NCBI GenBank assembly: GCA_964577145.1
Contig: CAZNXM010000005.1
Span: forward strand, 9,473-73,472
Length of the DNA: 64,000 bases
Reading direction: 5' to 3'
Source: MGIIa-K1 sp964577145
Lineage (GTDB): Archaea > Thermoplasmatota > Poseidoniia > Poseidoniales > Poseidoniaceae
The translations under genes were made by a program, and so were the position numbers. The notes below the pieces were generated by a model. It was not told the DNA's origin. It ran no database searches and saw only the letters and a program-made list of their open reading frames with translations. Below are positions 27,614 through 36,718 of the stretch, in pieces. How positions within the stretch are numbered: position 1 is the stretch's first letter; every line of letters begins with the position of its first letter.

Positions 27614-28342
27614 ATGGCGAGTGATGCAATCCTATTCCAGATTGCGTCGATTGTTGCCCTAATCGGTATGGGTTTGGGTTGGCGTGGGGTAATGACGCGC
27701 TATTCTGGATTCTATGACCTTCCTACTGCATGGAGTATGATGTTCTGGGGCATCCTCATCGGTGGACTCTATGGCGCATTAGGTGACAACTTCATGCTAA
27801 TTCCATATCTCACTAATAAAATGGAGAATTCCTCCATTACAAATTTGATAGTTATTTGCCTAATTTTGGCTGTTGGCGTACATTTGATGCTAAGGAGAGA
27901 GCGAGTCCGTCGCACTGGATCTCAACCGACAAGTGGATGGACTCTAGGGCTAGCCGTAGGTGGGATGATAGCAATGTTCCTAATACTGAGGATGCTGCAA
28001 ATTTATCCGGTTGGTATTGAATTGGTAATCTCAATAATTGGTGTGGCGTTGATTTCTCCGCGTGCACATGCTCTCGTGTTCTGTTTTCACGGATATGGGA
28101 TGCTGCAGGATAAGAGATGGAAAGCAGTAATCAAGACATTTATTCTGTCCGCATTACTCATCAATGGACTATATTTCGCTGCAAAAACTCCTCTTGCTTG
28201 GATTTTCATAATCCCCTTTGTTCTACTAGCTGAAAAGCAGTCATCAGATTGGGTATGGGCCGCTGTCCCGAGCACCGCCCGTAGACGCCTTAGGAGAATA
28301 TGGGCTGACCAATCGAGAGCAAAGGTCAAAGAAGAAGAGTAA
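27614..28342 (+). CDS. Hypothetical polytopic membrane protein
   Basis: 242 residues from ATG 27614 (TTG 27587 is also open). About six to seven hydrophobic helices, among them LFQIASIVALIGMGLGW, WSMMFWGILIGGLYGALG and LIVICLILAVGVHLML, then a basic, soluble C-terminus. No family recognised. Divergent from the Get3-like gene; followed after about 110 bases by the transglutaminase-like gene. Confidence 0.7.
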   Translation: MASDAILFQIASIVALIGMGLGWRGVMTRYSGFYDLPTAWSMMFWGILIGGLYGALGDNFMLIPYLTNKMENSSITNLIVICLILAVGVHLMLRRERVRRTGSQPTSGWTLGLAVGGMIAMFLILRMLQIYPVGIELVISIIGVALISPRAHALVFCFHGYGMLQDKRWKAVIKTFILSALLINGLYFAAKTPLAWIFIIPFVLLAEKQSSDWVWAAVPSTARRRLRRIWADQSRAKVKEEE

Positions 28343-28453
28343 GTAGTTGCTTATTCATCTTACTAAATACGATTTACGCGCGCTCACGCGAGAGAATATC
28401 ACTTTCATACCCCTGCATAACCTTCATGGAGGGACGGTTCAGGGTTGGTTGTG

Positions 28454-30016
28454 ATGGGGTCTTGCCCTTTTTGTCGCGCAACCACCCTTCCGGGTGATTC
28501 TATCTGCTACAGTTGTGGTAGAGTAATTAGCGGAACCTCTGGCATGGATGCTAGGGTACGTGGTGAATTCAACAGAGGTTCCACTCGTAAGGCGAAATAT
28601 GGAATGGCTCCAGTTCAGGCAGCAGCATCTCCTAAGCGGAGGCGAACAAGAAAAAAGAATCGTTTGCACCAACTTGCTATGCTTGCTTTAGTGGCATTTA
28701 TTTTCATTAATCCCGATGCTAGGGAATATGTTTTGGCTCAGTGGGCTGAAGTGCAAGAGTATGCCATGGAAGGTCTTGCACCTTACCAGGTTTATCCATT
28801 GGAAGCTGATTATACGATTGAGCGAAGTATCGAATTGGTGAATACTCATTCATCTAACATTGGAACTTTACGAGAGTCAATACCAATTCCAAAAAATGTG
28901 ACTAGCAATGAGATAGGTGCTGCTGGTTTTGCCTATCTAAATGGCGATAGTGAGCCCAAATACGAGATTCAAACGGTGCACTCAATCAAGTTGATTATTG
29001 ATGGTGATACGATATCGATCCCACATGATGGCACCCCTCATAAGTCTAAATCTGAAGCGGTTACTACGTCTGCTGGTAATCTGGTGTGGTGGCCAAGCAA
29101 GGGCTCGACTCAAGATTACTGCCCGCATGGCGCATGTGTCCGAGTGGAATATTCTCTCCCAGCAGGCCAGTCCACTGAAATCGATTTCCAAGTAGATCTT
29201 ACTTCAACCACGCATACATGGTGGCATTCAACTCGAATGGATTCGAAGATTAATGGTAAATCCGAGGGCGTTAGCGTAGATAGGTCTGGCTCCTTTACTG
29301 AAATATCTGAGCGTGGGGACGGTGTTAGAGATAGTACCTTTGGGTCACAGAAGAAATGGTATGACCGTTCATTGGGAGAGCCACCTAGTAATTGGGCAAT
29401 CGATGGAAGCCCCAATGCGTTGACCGTCGCACAGGCGGCAGCCACTATTGAAGCCGGATTGCCTGCAGGATTGCAAGATAATGTATACGCATTCTCAAGA
29501 GCGACATTCGATTGGCTGAACACAAATATCCCCTACGATACTGCTGCACCTATTGTAGCAAGAGGAGGAGAACAATGTCTCGCAGAAGGTCTTGGAGATT
29601 GTGATGAGCAGTCAAATGCATTTATGTCTATATTGAGGACGAAAGACGTTCCTACCTGGTATGTATTTGGTGCATTAACCGATTCAAGTTATTCAGTCTG
29701 GGAAGGTCATGGATGGGCATATGTGATGATTCCATTATCCACTGATTGGTGTGAAAGCCGCGCAATTGTTTTGGAGACATGTTTCATTGAAGGTTCAGTT
29801 GATGTTGTGAATCGTAAATGGTTAGTTCATACACCCACAGCGTATATCGATTGGGTCGAAGTCCCAGATTCTTCTTGGGATACTGTTGATGGGTATTATT
29901 CGGGTGGTTCAATGTCATCATATCTAGAACGAACTCGAGGGTTTACAACCGTTGGTTCTGTCGACATTAATGGTGGAACTTGGAATAATAAATGGCTGGA
30001 GGAGAGTCTCTCATGA
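28454..30016 (+). CDS. Zinc-ribbon, membrane-anchored transglutaminase-like protein
   Basis: 520 residues from ATG 28454 (a TTG nine bases earlier is open). The N-terminus is a zinc ribbon (SCPFCR and CYSCGR), then a basic stretch and a membrane helix (LAMLALVAFIFI). The rest, outside the cell, has a beta-rich middle and a transglutaminase-like core: the catalytic Cys in GLGDCDEQSNAF (about 385) and His in EGHGWAYVMIP (about 419). Such domains act as proteases or cross-linking enzymes; activity is unknown. The stop overlaps the trkA ATG (ATGA), so it is expressed with the potassium uptake genes. Confidence 0.82.
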   Translation: MGSCPFCRATTLPGDSICYSCGRVISGTSGMDARVRGEFNRGSTRKAKYGMAPVQAAASPKRRRTRKKNRLHQLAMLALVAFIFINPDAREYVLAQWAEVQEYAMEGLAPYQVYPLEADYTIERSIELVNTHSSNIGTLRESIPIPKNVTSNEIGAAGFAYLNGDSEPKYEIQTVHSIKLIIDGDTISIPHDGTPHKSKSEAVTTSAGNLVWWPSKGSTQDYCPHGACVRVEYSLPAGQSTEIDFQVDLTSTTHTWWHSTRMDSKINGKSEGVSVDRSGSFTEISERGDGVRDSTFGSQKKWYDRSLGEPPSNWAIDGSPNALTVAQAAATIEAGLPAGLQDNVYAFSRATFDWLNTNIPYDTAAPIVARGGEQCLAEGLGDCDEQSNAFMSILRTKDVPTWYVFGALTDSSYSVWEGHGWAYVMIPLSTDWCESRAIVLETCFIEGSVDVVNRKWLVHTPTAYIDWVEVPDSSWDTVDGYYSGGSMSSYLERTRGFTTVGSVDINGGTWNNKWLEESLS

Positions 30017-31428
30017 GGATTATTATCGGAGGGGGAGGGCGTGTTGGTACTGAACTGGCACGGGCTCTAAGAAATGAAGATAAAGAAGTCGTACTAGTCG
30101 ATAATGATTCACGGGCTGTAAAGAATGCCCAGGGGATTGATGCACTGGTATTGCATGGAGATGTAACCGATAGACAAAAGATGTTAGAGGCAGGTATTGA
30201 CCATGCTCAAGTCTATGTAGCTGCTACTGATACTGATGAGAGAAATCTCCTCTCTTGTGCTTTAGCGAAACATGCTCACAAAGTTGCGACCAAAGGCAAG
30301 GGTAAACTATTGACTATTTGTCGAGTAAGGGACCCCAATTTCATTGCAGAAGCGAAGGCAGGAAATCTTTCGAAATGGTCTGGTGTGGACAAGGTTGTAC
30401 ATCCAATTGACGGGGCTATTGAGCGTTTAATGAGTGGACTGCGTTCATCGTCTCTATCGGAGGTAATACCCTTTCAAGCAGATGCATTCATCGTTGAATT
30501 AGATGTTACATCAAATGCTACTGGAGTGGTTCATCGCACATTGCGTGAATCCGGATCTAAGGTTGAGGGCGGGATGCCTTTGATAGTAGGTCTAAAGCGC
30601 GATGGTGAACCCGGTAAAGTTCCTGGTGCTGATGACCAAATACTGCCGAAGGACCGTATTGCTATTGCAACAGCAGGGGTATCTTCATTCAATAGAATTC
30701 TCAGAATTTTTGGCCATGAAGCTGTGGACTTTCCCGATAAGCCAAAGGTTGCAATCTTCGGTGCTGGCTTAGTTGGAAAGCGCCTCGCAAGCGCGTGGTT
30801 ACAGGCTGGAGGAAGTGTAACACTAGTGGAGAGAGATTTGCAAAAAGCCAACAATCTTGCCGGTTCTAGTATTGGGAACCATAGCAGTTTTGAAATCATT
30901 CACGGTGATCATCTCGATAAGGAATTATTGTCCGAAATTGAAATCTCTTCCCACGATATTGCTATTGCTGCGTTGGATAACGATCATGCATCAATCGCAT
31001 GCGCTCTACTGGCAAGTGATATGGGCGTAGAAAGAACCGGCCTAATCCTGTCTGAAGCGGATTTAATCAGCGTAGTTAGGAGAATGGGTATCACATTTGC
31101 AGTAGATCGAAAGCGTGTAGCAGTAGACAGTATCATTGGAATGATACACTCTGAATTACCGGGCCCATACGCGATATTGTCTAGCGTACCTGATGTTGTT
31201 GGCATTTCAATGCCAGTAACTTCTAAGGTGAAATTCGTTAACAAAACATTAGCAAAGGCGTCACTACCGGATTGGTGTAAGGTTTCCTTCATTCAAAGGA
31301 GGAATCCTGAAGGTGATTGGGAAACCTTGCGGCCTTCACCAAATAAACCACTTTTAGAAGGAGATCGGCTAACGATATTCCTACCTCCTGACCGAGTTGA
31401 AGACTTGGAGAGGAAGTTCAAGGTGTGA
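30013..31428 (+). CDS. trkA: Trk potassium uptake regulatory subunit (two RCK units)
   Basis: Cytoplasmic NAD-binding gating subunit of Trk. 471 residues from ATG 30013, with GGAGGAGAG upstream. Two Rossmann domains (MRIIIGGGGRVGTELARAL and KVAIFGAGLVGKRLASAW), each followed by a TrkA-C-like domain, as in the double-length form. Overlaps the preceding gene by four bases and is followed seven bases later by trkH. Confidence 0.94.
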   Translation: MRIIIGGGGRVGTELARALRNEDKEVVLVDNDSRAVKNAQGIDALVLHGDVTDRQKMLEAGIDHAQVYVAATDTDERNLLSCALAKHAHKVATKGKGKLLTICRVRDPNFIAEAKAGNLSKWSGVDKVVHPIDGAIERLMSGLRSSSLSEVIPFQADAFIVELDVTSNATGVVHRTLRESGSKVEGGMPLIVGLKRDGEPGKVPGADDQILPKDRIAIATAGVSSFNRILRIFGHEAVDFPDKPKVAIFGAGLVGKRLASAWLQAGGSVTLVERDLQKANNLAGSSIGNHSSFEIIHGDHLDKELLSEIEISSHDIAIAALDNDHASIACALLASDMGVERTGLILSEADLISVVRRMGITFAVDRKRVAVDSIIGMIHSELPGPYAILSSVPDVVGISMPVTSKVKFVNKTLAKASLPDWCKVSFIQRRNPEGDWETLRPSPNKPLLEGDRLTIFLPPDRVEDLERKFKV

Positions 31429-31435
31429 AATCAAA

Positions 31436-33052
31436 ATGCGTCGAGATGTCTTAGCATTAATCGTCGGTTGGACGATGGTGGCAATGATAGTACCATTGGC
31501 GTTTAGCTTTGGTATTACTTGGTGGCTAGATGGACTAAACACTGCAATGCTTGCTTTTTTCCTACCAACTTTATTTTCAGGGTTGATTGGAGGGGCATTT
31601 CTTAGTGTTGGTGTTAGAAGCGATACCAAAGATAGATTGAGAGACCGTGAAGCATTTGCAGCTGTCGCGTTAGCATGGCCTGTTGCTGTATTGGTAGGAA
31701 GTCTACCCTTTTGGCTAGGTGGAGTATTTCATGGACCATTTACAGATGGATCCACTATGGCAGATATTGGTAGGGGATTCGTTAACTCCTGGTTTGAATC
31801 GATGTCGGGATTCACAACGACTGGTGCTACTGTTATTGAGCCTTCAATGAGCCCTAATTGTACCCCATCGACTGTGGATTGTATTAATTCCCAACCCCAA
31901 GGAATATTGCTTTGGAGGTCTGCTACCCAGTGGCTTGGTGGCATGGGAATTATCATGCTTGGACTAATGCTACTCTCAAGGGTTCTCGGTGGGGGAATGG
32001 CTCTAGCGCGTGCGGAATTAACCGGACCTTCGTTATCGAGACTTAGGCCAAAATTGCAGCAGACTGCTGTTGCACTATGGACAATTTACATTCTGTTAAC
32101 CCTATTAGAGATCCTACTTTTATGGATTGTAGGCGACATGACTCTTTTTGATTCTATTAATCATGGCTTAACGACTATGCCTTCGGGTGGTTTTTCTACA
32201 CATGATGCCTCTATTGGGTTCTACGATAGTACAGTAATTCAATCGATTATTATTTGTTTCATGTTTTTCGCAGGACTGAATTTTACACTGATTTGGCTTG
32301 CATGGGAAAGGCAATGGGATAGAGTATTTGGTGACCAAGAGGGAAGAAGTTATGTTATGATTATTGCAATTACAACGCTATTTGTATTCATTGCATTATT
32401 ATTGCAAGGTGGCGATGTCGACGATAGCTTCTCTGATTCATTATTCACTGTTGTTTCCATCGGTACTAGTACTGGTTATACTGTGACTGACTATATGTTA
32501 TGGCCTGTAGTTACGCATATTTTCTTATTTTTACTGATGATAGTTGGTGCTTCTGCGGGCTCAACTAGTGGTGGACTCAAAATTATGCGCGTGACTCTTG
32601 CACTGAAGATAGCGTGGAGAGAAATTGGTCGGATATCCCAGCCGAAAAGAATAGTACGAATTAGAATGAATGGAGAGATAGTCGAACGTGACAGAATGAA
32701 CCTAGTAGTTGGGATGTTATTTGTTTGGACTGGTTTGTTTGCATTATCATGTATTATCCTTGCAATCCTAATGCCTGACTCTGACTTCGAATCAGTGGTT
32801 GCGGTTGTCGCATCATCTTTGGGTAATACTGGACCAACGCTAGGGAATTATGGGCCATCAAATACCTGGGCTGACATGGGTTCCCCCTCACTGGTCGTCA
32901 CGTCGATATTGATGTGGTTCGGACGTCTTGAATTGATGACTGCATTGCTATTACTACACCCGAGGACATGGGCGAGAGAAGAAAGGGAAGCACCGGATAG
33001 GGCCTCGGTAAAATTGATGAAAGATTTGTTTGAGAAGATCGAGAAAAAGTAA
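31436..33052 (+). CDS. trkH: Trk potassium uptake channel subunit
   Basis: Membrane channel subunit of Trk, 538 residues from ATG 31436 (an earlier TTG at 31397 overlaps trkA and is not family-like). Four pore loops are visible: SGFTTTGATV, TMPSGGFSTHD, SIGTSTGYTVTDY and SSLGNTGPTLG, each with the selectivity glycine. The GTSTGYT loop and ASAGSTSGGLK after it are typical. Its stop abuts the convergent rfcL stop. Confidence 0.95.
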   Translation: MRRDVLALIVGWTMVAMIVPLAFSFGITWWLDGLNTAMLAFFLPTLFSGLIGGAFLSVGVRSDTKDRLRDREAFAAVALAWPVAVLVGSLPFWLGGVFHGPFTDGSTMADIGRGFVNSWFESMSGFTTTGATVIEPSMSPNCTPSTVDCINSQPQGILLWRSATQWLGGMGIIMLGLMLLSRVLGGGMALARAELTGPSLSRLRPKLQQTAVALWTIYILLTLLEILLLWIVGDMTLFDSINHGLTTMPSGGFSTHDASIGFYDSTVIQSIIICFMFFAGLNFTLIWLAWERQWDRVFGDQEGRSYVMIIAITTLFVFIALLLQGGDVDDSFSDSLFTVVSIGTSTGYTVTDYMLWPVVTHIFLFLLMIVGASAGSTSGGLKIMRVTLALKIAWREIGRISQPKRIVRIRMNGEIVERDRMNLVVGMLFVWTGLFALSCIILAILMPDSDFESVVAVVASSLGNTGPTLGNYGPSNTWADMGSPSLVVTSILMWFGRLELMTALLLLHPRTWAREEREAPDRASVKLMKDLFEKIEKK

Positions 33053-34558
33053 TCAGAACAAGGTTTTCTGACCCTTTGACACACTAGTTTCTTCTTCGAC
33101 CACTACTATTTCTTCACGAGTATTGATTACAGGTTCAACTATTGTTGGGGCCTCTAATTCTTCCAACTTGGATGAATATCTCTCCATTAGGGTCTTGGTA
33201 GACTTAAGTGATGGCTTAAGTCCACAAATAGCTACGTGTTCCTCAGCCGATAACGATAGTGCTAATGAAGTTGAGAAATCTTCTCCATCGGATGATTGTA
33301 TTGCGACAAGCGAAGGCAATAATTCCTCTCTTACCGCCTTTCTCGAGCACCCGCAAGTTTCGGTTAACCTATCGACTATACTTTTCCTAATCCAACCCGA
33401 ACTATGGCGCATGAACCCGGGGTAGGAACAATAAATTCTACTTCCTTCAATTGGGGTTGGCATTGTAACAGTAGCAGCAAGGCTCGAGAGATGTGATGCC
33501 CAATACCACGAACGGTGAGCGGTATTTCGGTAGCGTGATGTGAGCATACGGTCTCCTAAGGATAGTGCTTGAGAACCACGCCTTATGGCCGTGGAGTTGT
33601 TTAGAACAGCACCATTATTCCACGAAATCCATGCGACCAAGTCATCAGGACTTTTGTCGAGGTTGCGTGATATTTCTACTGCTTTTTTTGCTGTTCGTGC
33701 TTTGTATAATTTTTCAAGACCCGGAAAGATTTCTACCGACGTGTCACGCGTACCGGTATTGATGTTGTCAATCACCATTGCACGGCTGATATTTCCATCT
33801 GATAGTGAACACATCACTTGTAAATCACGCACCAATGCTCTAAGGTCTCCTGGATTATTTGAAATCAAATGATCGAGGGCTTCAGGGTCTGCAGTAAAGC
33901 CCTCTTCCTTTAGGACTCGAAGAGCAATTCTTCTCAGTGCTTCATTACTTGCTCTATCAAATACGACTTTGACCAAGTGCTTCGAGAATCTGTCCCTTGC
34001 ACTGCGCCAATTGGATGAAGTCTTACCCCACAAACCCATTACATCATTGCAAGCGAGGATAACTGGCTGTTTTGTTGCTGACAATAAATTCAGAAGTTCT
34101 GCCTTACCACCACTATCTCCTTTCAATGCCTTGGACCCTGTTTCATCCTCTCCGAGTATTGCTGCAGTTACTCTATTTTCATTTACAGCACGCAATCCAC
34201 CTGAAAGATGGTCGACTTCGTCAAGGAGAATCAGTGTACGAGGAGGTGTACTACCAGGCGTCATGAATAATGAGCCATGAGTAGAGGCATGAGTGGCTGC
34301 CCTGCGTATTTCTGTAGCGTTTCGAGCATCTGAGGCATTTAGTTCGATAACATTCCAACCAAGGTCGGCAGCTACCGCTCTAGCGACTGTCGTCTTTCCC
34401 ACACCAGGTGGACCAACTAGTAGTAAACCCGGTTTGGATGGTTTTCCCGCCTGCCAATCGTCGAGCCATGCCCGGATTTTACGACGCTGGACCTCATTAC
34501 CTTCGAGTTCAACTTCGCTCTGAGGCCGGTGGCGCTCAGTCCAATCGCTCGCCACCAT
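33053..34558 (-). CDS. rfcL: Replication factor C large subunit
   Basis: AAA+ clamp-loader subunit that places PCNA on DNA. 501 residues from ATG 34558 (MVASDWTERHRP). Walker A GPPGVGKTT, Walker B LILLDEVDHLSGG and sensor stretch VILACNDVMGL are clear. The C-terminus ends KGQKTLF, a short PCNA-interacting peptide as in other archaeal RfcL. The small subunit is not in the window. glyS lies upstream on the same strand with 41 bases between. Confidence 0.95.
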   Translation of the reverse strand: MVASDWTERHRPQSEVELEGNEVQRRKIRAWLDDWQAGKPSKPGLLLVGPPGVGKTTVARAVAADLGWNVIELNASDARNATEIRRAATHASTHGSLFMTPGSTPPRTLILLDEVDHLSGGLRAVNENRVTAAILGEDETGSKALKGDSGGKAELLNLLSATKQPVILACNDVMGLWGKTSSNWRSARDRFSKHLVKVVFDRASNEALRRIALRVLKEEGFTADPEALDHLISNNPGDLRALVRDLQVMCSLSDGNISRAMVIDNINTGTRDTSVEIFPGLEKLYKARTAKKAVEISRNLDKSPDDLVAWISWNNGAVLNNSTAIRRGSQALSLGDRMLTSRYRNTAHRSWYWASHLSSLAATVTMPTPIEGSRIYCSYPGFMRHSSGWIRKSIVDRLTETCGCSRKAVREELLPSLVAIQSSDGEDFSTSLALSLSAEEHVAICGLKPSLKSTKTLMERYSSKLEELEAPTIVEPVINTREEIVVVEEETSVSKGQKTLF

Positions 34559-34599
34559 GTTGCACATGTCCACGTCGATGGACTTTGAACATTGAGTCG

Positions 34600-36270
34600 T
34601 TAAAAGGGTAAATCAGAGATTTCAACCCTACTTTGAGCGCCATCATCTCTCGACCTCAAAGTAACAGTTCCATCGTTTAGAGAATCGTGGTCGACAGTGA
34701 TGCACCATGGCACACCAATCTCGTCAGCTCTCGCATATCTTCGCCCAATCGATCCGCTAGCATCGTAAATCGATACAACTCCAGATTTGGAGCATAAGGA
34801 GTGATGAATTTTCGCAGCGAGTTCGCCCATGCCGTCCTTTTCATAGAGGGGTAATACGCATACATCCACAGGTGCTACAGTAGAGGGTAAGCGTAGATAG
34901 GAGTAACTCTCTCCACCTTTCTCGGTTTCCTCATAGCAGTGGTCGAGAAGATGCCAAATGATTCGGTCGATGCCAAACGCTGGTTCAACAACATGAGGAA
35001 TGAACCATTCCCCAGTCTGATTATCAGTGAATTGCCTACGCTTTACATGCTCGGAGAGAACTTCAACATCTGTTCCATCAATATTGAGGGTAAGTGGGAA
35101 CGATGTGGTTGAATCCAATTCCTCGATTGCATCCTTAACCTTGCCAGCAAGTGCACGGAACGCTGGACCTGCCTTAGCGCCATCAATCGTCCAGCCATCG
35201 ATTTCAACGCTCTTAGGCTCTTGGAAAGTGCGCCATGCTCTGAGTCGCTGTCCTGTTGCATTCTCATGTGCCTCGAGGTCATAGCATCCACGATGAGCAA
35301 TTCCTACGCACTCAATCCAACCATAGGAACCAAGAATTTCTGCATCCCAGCAATCCTGAGCATAATGAGCCATCTCATCGGATTCGTGCTGTCTAAATCT
35401 CAGACCATCCGGTTTTATTCCCACTTTCAGTAGGAAATCCATGGTCCACCCCATGAAAAATCCAACAGTAGGGTGGCGAATTATTCCCTTGTCCACTGCT
35501 TCCGCGAGTGTTATTTTGTATTCACTACCACCGTCAGCAACTAAAGTTAGAGGTTGAGTCCATGCAGAAAAATCGTGGAGTGGTAGTACTTCGGGGTCGA
35601 TGAAATACTCTAATTCAGCCATATTGAATTCACGAAGCCGTATCATCCCTTGGCGCGGACTAATTTCATTCCGATATCCTTTACCTGTCTGTACAGCGCC
35701 AAAAGGTAGGCGTTCACGGAAGTGACGGTAAATCGATGAAAAGGAAGTGAACATACCCTGCGCTGTTTCTGGCCTTAGGAACCCCTGTCTACCAGATGTA
35801 CCCGCTCCAATTTTGGTATTGAACATCAAATTCTGTGCTTCAACTGCTCCCCATCCACTCTCGCCGCATGATGGACAAGGAGGATTTGAGGATTGCAATA
35901 ATTCTTCAAGTTGGTTCTTGGGCAAGGACTCTGGGTTCGGATGAACATCCTCAACCAAATGATCTGCCCTACTAGCTTCTCCACAATTTTTGCATTCTGT
36001 AAGAAAATCACTGAATTCACCCACATGGCCACTCGCTTCTAGCACCGCATAAGGGGTGACGGTAGGGCAACTAATCTCTACGATATTTCCAAGAGAAAGC
36101 CAATGGTCAATCCATGTTTGATTTACACGGTTTCGCAATCTTCCGCCCACTGGGCCAAAATCATACAGACCTGCGGCTCCTCCATGAATTTCGAAAGATG
36201 GGAGGATTACACCTCGGCGTTTTAGGATGCCAGTCAGCCGGCTCAAACGCTCTGCCGAGAAATCATCCAT
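34600..36270 (-). CDS. glyS: Glycyl-tRNA synthetase, archaeal/eukaryotic type
   Basis: 556 residues, class II alpha2-type enzyme. Opens with RRGVILPSFEIHGGAAGLYD; contains LRPETAQGMFTSF, FRERLPFGAVQTGKGYRNEI and SPRQGMIRLREFNMAELEYF. The zinc-like insert has CKNCGEA and CPSCGESGW. The C-terminal anticodon-binding domain follows. Starts at ATG 36270, divergent from the ferredoxin gene and followed by rfcL. Confidence 0.96.
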   Translation of the reverse strand: MDDFSAERLSRLTGILKRRGVILPSFEIHGGAAGLYDFGPVGGRLRNRVNQTWIDHWLSLGNIVEISCPTVTPYAVLEASGHVGEFSDFLTECKNCGEASRADHLVEDVHPNPESLPKNQLEELLQSSNPPCPSCGESGWGAVEAQNLMFNTKIGAGTSGRQGFLRPETAQGMFTSFSSIYRHFRERLPFGAVQTGKGYRNEISPRQGMIRLREFNMAELEYFIDPEVLPLHDFSAWTQPLTLVADGGSEYKITLAEAVDKGIIRHPTVGFFMGWTMDFLLKVGIKPDGLRFRQHESDEMAHYAQDCWDAEILGSYGWIECVGIAHRGCYDLEAHENATGQRLRAWRTFQEPKSVEIDGWTIDGAKAGPAFRALAGKVKDAIEELDSTTSFPLTLNIDGTDVEVLSEHVKRRQFTDNQTGEWFIPHVVEPAFGIDRIIWHLLDHCYEETEKGGESYSYLRLPSTVAPVDVCVLPLYEKDGMGELAAKIHHSLCSKSGVVSIYDASGSIGRRYARADEIGVPWCITVDHDSLNDGTVTLRSRDDGAQSRVEISDLPF

Positions 36271-36347
36271 ACACCTGCGTTACAGAGGGGGTACATGAGC
36301 AAACCTGTTGCACAACCTGAAAAAAGGGGAACCTTCCACCCAATACC

Positions 36348-36656
36348 ATGGGTCAGGCGATGGTTGCAATTACCGCACAAGACTGTACAGGTTGTGACCT
36401 TTGTATTCCTCATTGCCCATTTGAGGCACTTTTGCCACTATTGCAGTGCCCCCCTGGATTCAAGAAGCGTCCAATCATCGTTAGAGATGAGGCTTGTGTA
36501 GGTTGTCTTTCATGTATTGGTTCGTGCCCAACCGATGCACTGCATGAGGTAGTCATCCCATTGAGTTCAAAAAAATCCCCACTGCTATATCCCAGTGAAC
36601 ACCCTCCTACTGAAATTGTTCTACGCTGGGGCCCAGAAGGCATTTCCTGGGTGTGA
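36348..36656 (+). CDS. Two-cluster 4Fe-4S ferredoxin
   Basis: 102 residues with two iron-sulfur motifs: CTGCDLCIPHCP and CVGCLSCIGSCP, typical of a 2[4Fe-4S] electron carrier. The start may be ATG 36348 or 36360, the latter giving the family-like MVAITAQDC. The C-terminal 35 residues have no known domain. It lies 62 bases before the Lhr helicase gene. Redox partner unknown. Confidence 0.9.
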   Translation: MGQAMVAITAQDCTGCDLCIPHCPFEALLPLLQCPPGFKKRPIIVRDEACVGCLSCIGSCPTDALHEVVIPLSSKKSPLLYPSEHPPTEIVLRWGPEGISWV

Positions 36657-36718
36657 AACGGCAAGCCTTATCATCTGCCTACGTACGCTTTCTGGTCACG
36701 CGAAGTGAGGTGGAATAA

